DNA from: Candidatus Nealsoniibacteriota bacterium
GTDB lineage: Bacteria; Patescibacteriota; Minisyncoccia; Minisyncoccales; GWA2-38-27
Assembly (NCBI GenBank): GCA_003556925.1
Contig: PWQC01000015.1
Span: 1-6,652 of the forward strand
DNA: 6,652 bases
Direction: 5' to 3'
The position numbers and the translations under genes are program-made. How positions within the stretch are numbered: position 1 is the first letter of the stretch; each line of letters starts with the position of its first letter. The notes beneath the pieces were generated by a model. That model saw only the letters and a list, made by a program, of their open reading frames with translations, was not told the DNA's origin and did no database searches. Below, piece after piece: positions 1-4,248 of the stretch.

Positions 1-347
1 CCGTCTTGGGATTCAATGGCTGAATAAACTGAACCTTTATGACCTTCTAATTCCCTTAATACCTCATAATCCTTATACTTCTCTCTTCTCTCTTGTTCTT
101 CTTTCTCTGAGAGAGAAGATAAACTCTCAACTAAATCTTCCATCTCTTTTAGGATCTCTTTTTGTTTAGAGAGGTCTGGCTCCTGATCTAGTTGTTCCTT
201 GAGTTGATTGATTCTTTCTACTGTTCTCTCCCCTTGTTCTCTTCCTTGTTCTGACCAATGAACATCTCTTTCTTTCTCGGGAAGAGAAGTCTCTGTTTCC
301 GGTTGAATTATGTTTTCATTCTCTTCTGGATTTAATTGTTCTGACAT
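1..347 (-). CDS. N-terminal part of a coiled-coil / WD40-repeat protein (3' end beyond window)
   Basis: Open from ATG at 347-345 to the window edge, giving 115 residues without a stop. Residues 1-35 are acidic and rich in Gln, Asn and Glu (MSEQLNPEEN start). Residues about 36-95 are almost entirely Glu, Lys, Gln, Arg, Leu and Ile and should form a coiled coil. Residues 97-116 read LRELEGHKGSVYSA followed by ESQDG, which matches the opening of a WD40 repeat (Leu-x-Gly-His, Gly-Ser-Val-Tyr-Ser, Asp-Gly). I infer that a beta-propeller follows outside the window. No signal peptide or membrane segment is visible, so the product is probably cytoplasmic. Function is not recognisable: WD40 propellers are generally protein-interaction scaffolds. 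The start is supported by an extended -10 box 8 nt upstream. The gene lies after the ribosomal operon's terminator and so is a separate unit. The coiled coil is secure; the WD40 call rests on one partial repeat. Confidence 0.7.
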   Translation of the reverse strand, partial: MSEQLNPEENENIIQPETETSLPEKERDVHWSEQGREQGERTVERINQLKEQLDQEPDLSKQKEILKEMEDLVESLSSLSEKEEQERREKYKDYEVLRELEGHKGSVYSAIESQD

Positions 348-363
348 ATAATGAATTATAACA
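348..363 (-). promoter_or_regulatory. Extended -10 promoter for the WD40-like gene, apparently leaderless
   Basis: On the minus strand positions 363-355 read TGTTATAAT, a perfect extended -10 (TGn + TATAAT). Seven bases (348-354) separate it from the ATG at 347. With usual -10 to +1 spacing, transcription would start at 348 or 347, leaving zero or one leader nucleotide. The position of a -35 box (378-383, CTTTTT) is poor and falls inside the terminator hairpin, consistent with dependence on the extended -10. No Shine-Dalgarno could exist here. The start site is inferred, not measured. Confidence 0.65.
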
Positions 364-370
364 TTAAAAT

Positions 371-406
371 AAAAATAAAAAAGCCTGTTTTAAAAACAGA
401 CTTTTT
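371..406 (-). terminator. Rho-independent terminator of the infA-rpsI operon
   Basis: On the minus strand a hairpin begins 10 nt after the rpsI stop. The arms are AAAAAGTCTG (406-397) and CAGGCTTTTT (387-378), extendable by three inner U-A pairs to leave a 3-nt loop. The second arm runs into a T-rich tail, broken by one A at 376, down to 371. One pair is G-U (400:384), which holds in minus-strand RNA but would be a C-A mismatch in plus-strand RNA. The structure is therefore oriented for the ribosomal operon. Confidence 0.85.
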
Positions 407-416
407 ATAACTGACC

Positions 417-815
417 TTATCTTTTTTTCCATTGAGGAGCTCTTCGGGCTCTCTTTAACCCAAACTTCTTTCTCTCTCTCATCCTTGGATCCCTGGTCAA
501 TGCCCCCTCTTTTCTTAGTCGTTTCTTGAAGTCTTCGTTAAATTCAACTAAGGCTCGTGATATTCCGTGAGCAACTGCTTCTGCTTGCGAACTTATCCCA
601 CCTCCTTTGACTTTAATAGTAAAATAGAACCTATTTAGACTTTTAAGCACTTCTAAAGGAAAAATTGCTTTCTGCTGTAATTCTACCGTAGGAAAATATT
701 CTTTATAATCTTTTTCGTTAATTATTATTCCTTTTTTTTCTTGATTAAAAAGCCTCACCCTCGCCACTGAAGTCTTTCTTCTTCCTACTGATTCAAAGTA
801 TTGATTTTTTGTCAT
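417..815 (-). CDS. rpsI: 30S ribosomal protein S9
   Basis: Protein of the 30S head whose C-terminal tail reaches the P-site tRNA. The 132 residues match S9 end to end. The N-terminal signature is YFESVGRRKTSVARVRL (residues 6-22). The central KVKGGGISSQAEAVAHGISRAL (69-90) is the conserved glycine-rich and helical core. The tail has DPRMRERKKFGLKRARRAPQ followed by WKKR; most bacteria have FSKR at the end, so the aromatic residue is kept as Trp. Length is normal. The start ATG (815) overlaps the rplM stop as ATGA, and no Shine-Dalgarno precedes it, so translation probably depends on ribosomes finishing rplM. Last gene of the operon, followed within 10 nt by the terminator. rplM-rpsI is a conserved bacterial gene pair. 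Confidence 0.97.
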   Translation of the reverse strand: MTKNQYFESVGRRKTSVARVRLFNQEKKGIIINEKDYKEYFPTVELQQKAIFPLEVLKSLNRFYFTIKVKGGGISSQAEAVAHGISRALVEFNEDFKKRLRKEGALTRDPRMRERKKFGLKRARRAPQWKKR

Positions 816-1153
816 TTTTCTATTTTTAATCTTTTAATCTGAAGATCTCTTAATTTGTTATCCGGAAGCATGCCGAAGACCGCCCTCTTTAAAATCTTTT
901 CCGGATCTTTAGCAAAGGCCTCTTCAAAAGACTCTGATTTTAACCCCCCTAAATAACCGCTATGTCGATAATAGATCTTATCTTTCATCTTTTTGCCGCT
1001 TACTTTAATCTTGTCAAAATTTTTAACTACCACAAAGTCTCCTCCATCTTTATGAGGAGCAAAGTCCGGCTTACTTTTGCCCCTTAACAATTGGGCAATC
1101 TCTACCGCCAATCTTCCTAAAATTTTTTCTTCTGCATCGATATAATGTTTCAT
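812..1153 (-). CDS. rplM: 50S ribosomal protein L13 (short form)
   Basis: Early-assembling 50S protein that binds 23S rRNA. At 113 residues it is clearly shorter than the roughly 142-150 usual. The core is intact: DAEEKILGRLAVEIAQLLRG (residues 6-25), APHKDGGDFVVV (32-43), KIYYRHSGYLGGLK (59-72) and AVFGMLPDNKLR (91-102). The roughly 14 residues that normally precede the first strand are missing, since MKHYIDAEEKILGR starts at the point where others read W-Y-V-V-D-A. The protein ends at RLKIEK, losing the usual C-terminal extension. No upstream in-frame start is needed: the ATG (1153) overlaps the rplQ stop as ATGA. The trimming at both ends looks natural rather than a frameshift and fits the reduced ribosomes of Patescibacteria. 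Confidence 0.95.
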   Translation of the reverse strand: MKHYIDAEEKILGRLAVEIAQLLRGKSKPDFAPHKDGGDFVVVKNFDKIKVSGKKMKDKIYYRHSGYLGGLKSESFEEAFAKDPEKILKRAVFGMLPDNKLRDLQIKRLKIEK

Positions 1154-1497
1154 ACTAATTCTATAATAACCATTTCACTGGCATCTGATTTTCTCTGACC
1201 TAATTTAATTATTCTAGTATATCCCCCGGGCCTCTCTTTATAATTAGGTCCTATCTCTTTAATTAATTTATTTACCACTATCGGAGAAAAAGATTTCAAA
1301 AGCATCCTCTGGGCATGTAAATCTCCCTTTTTTGCTTTAGTTATCGCTTTTTCAGCAAAAACAGAGACCTCTTTGGCTTTCGCTTTGGTTGTCTTTATCC
1401 TCTTTTTTAAGATAAGGGATCTAGCTAAAGATCTCATCAAAGCTTTTCTCTGGTCTTTTTCTCTTGATAATTTTCTGCCTTTTACTAAATTACTCAT
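1150..1497 (-). CDS. rplQ: 50S ribosomal protein L17
   Basis: 50S protein located near the exit side of the large subunit. The 115-residue length is normal. The sequence opens GRKLSREKDQRKALMRSLARSLILKKRIKTTKAKAKEV (residues 7-44), the family's basic N-terminal region; the usual His before the Arg-Lys-Ala-Leu helix is Gln here. The C-terminal GGYTRIIKLGQRKSDASEMVIIELV (91-115) is the signature strand region. The ATG (1497) lies inside the end of rpoA in an 8-nt ATGAGTAA overlap, and the gene ends in an ATGA overlap with rplM. rpoA-rplQ is the near-universal end of the bacterial alpha operon. No Shine-Dalgarno is visible before the start. Confidence 0.96.
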   Translation of the reverse strand: MSNLVKGRKLSREKDQRKALMRSLARSLILKKRIKTTKAKAKEVSVFAEKAITKAKKGDLHAQRMLLKSFSPIVVNKLIKEIGPNYKERPGGYTRIIKLGQRKSDASEMVIIELV

Positions 1498-2377
1498 GGC
1501 TTAGTTCTAAGTTTTCTTTCTTCAAGGCTTTTTTAATTTCTTTAACTGCCTTCTCTCCTAATCCCGGCAAGTCTAAAAGCGCTCCTTCGTTTTTCTTTAA
1601 AAGATCATCAATCTTTTTAATCTTGTTTTCTTTTAAAATACTCATTACCTTCTCAGAAATTTTTAAATCCGCTAAGCTCTTTTTATCTTCCTGAAAGATA
1701 CTCCCTAAAAAAGAAAATTGTTCGGCTAAAAGCTGGGCTGATTGACCAAACGCTTTTTCGGGTAAAATAGTTCCGTCAGTTTCAATCTCAATAAAAAGCT
1801 TATCATAGTCAGTTCTGTCTCCCACTCTCATGTTTTCTACTTTAAAGTTAACTCTTTTGATAGGAGAAAAGATAGCGTCTACTAAAATAACACCTATCTC
1901 TTTTTTTCCTTGCCTTTTCCTGTTTTCTATCGGTTCATAGCCTATCCCCTTTTCAACTTGAATCTCCATCTCTACCTCCGCCTTTTTGTCAGTTAGGGTA
2001 CAGATATGGCAATCTGGATTAGCCGCCTCAAGTTGGGTAGGAAATTTAAAGTCAGAAGCAGTAACCTTTTTTTCTCCCTTAATCTTTAAAGAAGCTTTTT
2101 GGGGCTCTTCGCTATACTGTTTGAATCTCATCTCTTTAAGGTTCATTATAATAACAACAATATCTTCCAAGACGCCCGGAATGGTTGAAAATTCATGATT
2201 AACCCCTTTAATCTTTACTTGAGTAACCGCAGACCCCTCCAAAGAAGAAAAGATAACTCTTCTTAAACTGTTTCCAATGGTGGTACCATAACCAGGATAA
2301 AGACCCTCTATCTCTATAGTGGCTGAATTATTTTTCTTATCGATAATTTTTGGTTGAGACAAATTTTGTAGAATCAT
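1490..2377 (-). CDS. rpoA: DNA-directed RNA polymerase subunit alpha
   Basis: Dimeric scaffold on which beta and beta' assemble. Its C-terminal domain contacts UP elements and activators. The 295 residues are somewhat shorter than E. coli alpha (329). The N-terminal domain (about 1-225) has GLYPGYGTTIGNSLRRVIFSSLEGSAV (26-52), FSPIKRVNFKVENMRVGDRTDYDKL (170-194) and the C-terminal part of the dimer fold EKAFGQSAQLLAEQF. A short linker leads to the CTD (about 237-290), whose helix-hairpin-helix reads LLDLPGLGEKAVKEIKKAL. In my alignment the DNA-contacting residues differ from E. coli: R265 is Lys, N268 is Ser, N294 is Gly and S299 is Ala. The start is ATG 13 nt after the rpsD stop, with no Shine-Dalgarno. 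It overlaps rplQ by 8 nt. Confidence 0.97.
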   Translation of the reverse strand: MILQNLSQPKIIDKKNNSATIEIEGLYPGYGTTIGNSLRRVIFSSLEGSAVTQVKIKGVNHEFSTIPGVLEDIVVIIMNLKEMRFKQYSEEPQKASLKIKGEKKVTASDFKFPTQLEAANPDCHICTLTDKKAEVEMEIQVEKGIGYEPIENRKRQGKKEIGVILVDAIFSPIKRVNFKVENMRVGDRTDYDKLFIEIETDGTILPEKAFGQSAQLLAEQFSFLGSIFQEDKKSLADLKISEKVMSILKENKIKKIDDLLKKNEGALLDLPGLGEKAVKEIKKALKKENLELSHE

Positions 2378-2390
2378 ATTTTTAATTTAA

Positions 2391-3020
2391 TTATCTTGAA
2401 TAATATTCAAAGATAGCTGAAATTTCAGCTATTGGAGTCGCTTCTTCTAAAAATGGCTCTTTAGTGATTTCTCCCTCTAATTTTTCAGGATTTAATCTAA
2501 GCCAAGAAGGCGCTTTGTATTTTTTAAGCTTTACTTGAATGTTTTTTAAACTTCCTATATCTTTTGACTGAGGCCTCACCATAACCTTATCCCCCCTTTT
2601 AACTTGATAAGAAGGAATATCCATCTTCCTGTTATTAATTAAAAAGTGGCCATGATTTACCATCTGTCTTGCTTGGGTATGAGAGTCAGCCAATCCCATT
2701 CTAAAGACGACATTGTCCAAACGACTCTCCAATTTAGAAAGAAGTAAGGCACTGGCATCTTCGACCAACCCCCTCTTGTCTAATACCTGCTTAACATATC
2801 GACTAAACTGTTTTTCTGATAAATTGTACCAGTTTTTAAGCTTTTGTTTTTCTTTCAATTCTTTGCCGTATTCTGAAATGTTTCTCCTTCTATTTTTTCC
2901 TTTTATTCCCGGAGGATAAGGTTTTTTAACAATACTGCACTTAGCGGTAAGACAACGGTCTCCTTTTAAAAACAATTTTTCTCCAGCTCTACGACAAATT
3001 TTACATTTTGAATTTTTCAT
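2391..3020 (-). CDS. rpsD: 30S ribosomal protein S4 (zinc-binding form)
   Basis: Primary 16S rRNA-binding protein that nucleates 30S assembly, and in several bacteria an autogenous repressor of this operon. The 209 residues include an intact N-terminal four-cysteine zinc site, C6-x2-C9-x13-C23-x4-C28, followed by [31 protein letters not shown]. The S4 RNA-binding domain (about 96-160) has [35 protein letters not shown]. The C-terminus IFEYYSR is typical of the family. The usual MARYTGP-type N-terminus is reduced to MKNSK. The ATG (3020) overlaps the rpsK stop as ATGA, with no clear Shine-Dalgarno. Its 3' end holds a perfect 20-bp palindrome (2413-2432) encoding IAEISAI. Confidence 0.97.
   Translation of the reverse strand: MKNSKCKICRRAGEKLFLKGDRCLTAKCSIVKKPYPPGIKGKNRRRNISEYGKELKEKQKLKNWYNLSEKQFSRYVKQVLDKRGLVEDASALLLSKLESRLDNVVFRMGLADSHTQARQMVNHGHFLINNRKMDIPSYQVKRGDKVMVRPQSKDIGSLKNIQVKLKKYKAPSWLRLNPEKLEGEITKEPFLEEATPIAEISAIFEYYSR
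2413..2432. repeat. Perfect 20-bp palindrome in the 3' end of rpsD, upstream of rpoA
   Basis: Two 10-nt arms, ATAGCTGAAA and TTTCAGCTAT, abut with no mismatch. In RNA they would give an 8-bp stem with an AAUU loop. The element encodes IAEISAI of S4, and its inner edge lies 35 nt before the rpoA ATG. No U-tract follows, so it is not an intrinsic terminator. It could be a processing or attenuation hairpin or a dimeric protein site, or it could be coincidental coding sequence. Confidence 0.6.
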
Positions 3021-3469
3021 ACTCTTCGTGGTTTAGGCGGCCTACAGCCATTATGAGGAATCGGTGTAATGTCTTTAATCGATAAGATATCTACTCCTTT
3101 GGCGGCTAAAGATCTGATGGCGGACTCTCTTCCTCCTCCTATTCCTTTAACAAAAACTTCTACTTTTTTAATTCCAAGCTTTTCAATAGAGAGAATAATA
3201 TTCTCTGCCACCTTTGAAGCGGCATAGGAAGTCGCTTTCTTTGTCCCCTTAAAACCAATCTTACCAGCACAAGACCAAGCCAAAGTATCTCCTTGATCGT
3301 TAGTCAAAGTAATAATGGTGTTGTTATAAGAAGAAAAGATATAGATTTTGGCTTTGTCAATCTTATCTTTTTTAAAGCCTTTGGTCCCCTTTTTAACTCC
3401 GGATTCTATCGTGTCTCTTTCCTCTAATAATTCTTGCCTTGTTTTTTTTATTATACGTTTTTTTCCCAT
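3017..3469 (-). CDS. rpsK: 30S ribosomal protein S11 (N-terminally extended)
   Basis: Protein of the 30S platform near the E site and the anti-Shine-Dalgarno end of 16S rRNA. It has 150 residues against about 129 in E. coli. The extra length is at the N-terminus: about 20 added residues, rich in Lys and Glu, precede the core, which starts at [23 protein letters not shown] (about 39-61). The core continues with [18 protein letters not shown] and ends in [17 protein letters not shown], the family hallmark. The normally near-invariant GPGPGRES loop is GIGGGRES here. The ATG (3469) is 3 nt after the rpsM stop, preceded by AGAT and no Shine-Dalgarno. A shorter start cannot be excluded, as no second Met lies in the extension. 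It overlaps rpsD by 4 nt. Confidence 0.96.
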   Translation of the reverse strand: MGKKRIIKKTRQELLEERDTIESGVKKGTKGFKKDKIDKAKIYIFSSYNNTIITLTNDQGDTLAWSCAGKIGFKGTKKATSYAASKVAENIILSIEKLGIKKVEVFVKGIGGGRESAIRSLAAKGVDILSIKDITPIPHNGCRPPKPRRV

Positions 3470-3472
3470 ATC

Positions 3473-3862
3473 TTATGTTGCTTGAGCCGGTGGTTTTCTG
3501 CCAGAACCAACTGTTTTTCTAACATTGCTCCGCACCGTTCTGTTATTAGTTTTAGTTCTTTGACCCCTAACGGGCAATTTTTTAATATGCCTCGTCCCTT
3601 TATAAGAGTTAATATCCTTTAATCTCTTGATATTCATATTAATCTTTCTTCTCAAGTCGCCTTCAATAATAAGTTCTTTTTCAATATAATCCCTTAGTTT
3701 GGTAACATCTTCACTGGTTAACTCTGAGGCTTTCTTTTCAGAATTAATTTTTAATTTTTTTAAAATTTCCATACTCAAAGAAGGGCCTATGCCGAATATA
3801 TAGGTAAGAGCTGTCTCTATTTTTTTTTGTTCTGGTATATTAATACCGGCTATTCTTGGCAT
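3473..3862 (-). CDS. rpsM: 30S ribosomal protein S13
   Basis: 30S head protein that bridges to the 50S subunit and touches P-site tRNA. The 129 residues start MPRIAGINIPEQKKIETALTYIFGIG, the typical helix-two-turn-helix entry, and include LRRKINMNIKRLKDINSYKGTRHIKKLPVRGQRTKTNNRT, the tRNA-contacting and rRNA-binding motif, before the basic tail RKTVGSGRKPPAQAT. Length is slightly above the E. coli protein (118). Codons 12-15 contain a run of nine A (3820-3828). This is the only gene of the operon with a convincing Shine-Dalgarno (AAGGA, 8 nt before the ATG), lying in the last codons of rpmJ 5 nt upstream. rpsK starts 3 nt after the stop. Confidence 0.97.
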   Translation of the reverse strand: MPRIAGINIPEQKKIETALTYIFGIGPSLSMEILKKLKINSEKKASELTSEDVTKLRDYIEKELIIEGDLRRKINMNIKRLKDINSYKGTRHIKKLPVRGQRTKTNNRTVRSNVRKTVGSGRKPPAQAT

Positions 3863-3867
3863 ATCTT

Positions 3868-3984
3868 TTATCCTTGTCTTTGTTTATGTTTAGCGTTTGA
3901 TAAACAGATAACATAAATTCGTCCTTTTCTTCGGACGATTTTACAATCTTTACAAATTTTTTTAACAGATGATTTCACCTTCAT
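3868..3984 (-). CDS. rpmJ: 50S ribosomal protein L36 (zinc-ribbon form)
   Basis: Smallest 50S protein, a zinc ribbon that helps organise 23S rRNA late in assembly. I translated the 39-codon frame from ATG at 3984-3982 to TAA at 3870-3868. The 38 residues begin [21 protein letters not shown] and end NAKHKQRQG. Zinc ligands are all present: C11, C14, C27 and H33. This is the C+ form, matching the C+ S4 in the same operon, so the cell is not using zinc-free paralogues here. The gene sits 2 nt after the infA stop and 5 nt before rpsM, the standard infA-rpmJ-rpsM order. The start is preceded by TAGAT and lacks a Shine-Dalgarno. It is too short for many gene callers but unambiguous. Confidence 0.97.
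   Translation of the reverse strand: MKVKSSVKKICKDCKIVRRKGRIYVICLSNAKHKQRQG
3871..3875 (-). promoter_or_regulatory. Candidate Shine-Dalgarno for rpsM
   Basis: AAGGA on the minus strand, 8 nt before the rpsM ATG at 3862, overlapping the last codons of rpmJ (CAAGGATAA). It is complementary to UCCUU in the usual 16S rRNA 3' end. It stands out because none of the other start sites in the window has a comparable purine box. It may let rpsM be translated independently, or be simply the conserved RQG C-terminus of L36. Confidence 0.45.
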
Positions 3985-3986
3985 AT

Positions 3987-4205
3987 CTATTTTTTTCTAT
4001 AAACAATTCTTCCCCTATCTTTGTCATAAGGGCTCATTTCAACGGTTACCTTGTCCCCTGGAAGAATTTTAATTCTATGTATTCTTAATTTTCCCGCCAA
4101 GTGGCCAATAATTTCTTGTCCATTATCGAGTTGAATTTTAAAATTAGGGCCGGGTAAAACTTCCAAAACAATTCCCCCCTCTTGATTAACTTTGTCTTTA
4201 CTCAT
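3987..4205 (-). CDS. infA: Translation initiation factor IF-1
   Basis: OB-fold protein that occupies the 30S A site during initiation with IF-2 and IF-3. I place the start at ATG 4205-4203, giving 72 residues ([13 protein letters not shown]), the normal family length and N-terminus. An in-frame TTG two codons upstream (4211-4209) would give 74 residues but is less likely. The fold signature is clear: [32 protein letters not shown], then [26 protein letters not shown] at the end. A strong promoter sits so close that the predicted mRNA begins about 9 nt before the ATG, leaving no room for a functional Shine-Dalgarno. First gene of the ribosomal operon, stop TAG, with rpmJ 2 nt downstream. In many bacteria secY-adk-map precede infA; here they do not. 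Confidence 0.96.
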   Translation of the reverse strand: MSKDKVNQEGGIVLEVLPGPNFKIQLDNGQEIIGHLAGKLRIHRIKILPGDKVTVEMSPYDKDRGRIVYRKK

Positions 4206-4219
4206 TGGCAACGTATCTA

Positions 4220-4248
4220 AGTATAATAAATTTTAGTTATTTAGTCAA
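4220..4248 (-). promoter_or_regulatory. Sigma-70-type promoter of the infA-rpsI ribosomal operon
   Basis: On the minus strand a TTGACT -35 box (4248-4243) and a TATACT -10 box (4225-4220) are separated by exactly 17 bp. Each box is one base off consensus. The -35 box covers the last codons and stop of the upstream membrane-protein gene (GTT GAC TAA), so the promoter is built into that gene's end. The expected transcription start is near 4213-4216. That leaves about 8-11 nt before the infA ATG, a near-leaderless message. No terminator separates it from the upstream genes, so read-through from them is also possible. Confidence 0.85.

Noticed and set aside
60..125. GA/CT-rich low-complexity stretch as a repeat element
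   Set aside because: Explained by Glu/Arg/Lys/Ser codons of the coiled coil; no regular repeat unit.
1464..1694. Plus-strand ORF of 76 codons
   Set aside because: Lies wholly opposite rpoA and rplQ, gives a Phe/Ser/Leu-rich translation typical of an antisense shadow of Lys/Glu-rich coding sequence, and resembles nothing.
1986..2198. Plus-strand ORF of 70 codons
   Set aside because: Antisense to the conserved core of rpoA, with no upstream signal and no family resemblance.
2713..2919. Plus-strand ORF of 68 codons
   Set aside because: Antisense to rpsD, hydrophobic by complementarity, no independent support.
3448..3453. TATAAT within the first codons of rpsK as an internal promoter
   Set aside because: No acceptable -35 box 16-18 nt upstream, and the hexamer falls in Arg-Ile-Ile codons of AT-rich sequence.
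3434..3622. Plus-strand ORF of 62 codons
   Set aside because: Antisense to the rpsK/rpsM junction; shadow.
4206..4211. TTG at 4211 as the infA start
   Set aside because: The ATG two codons later gives the usual IF-1 length and N-terminus, and TTG would sit only 2-5 nt from the predicted transcript start.
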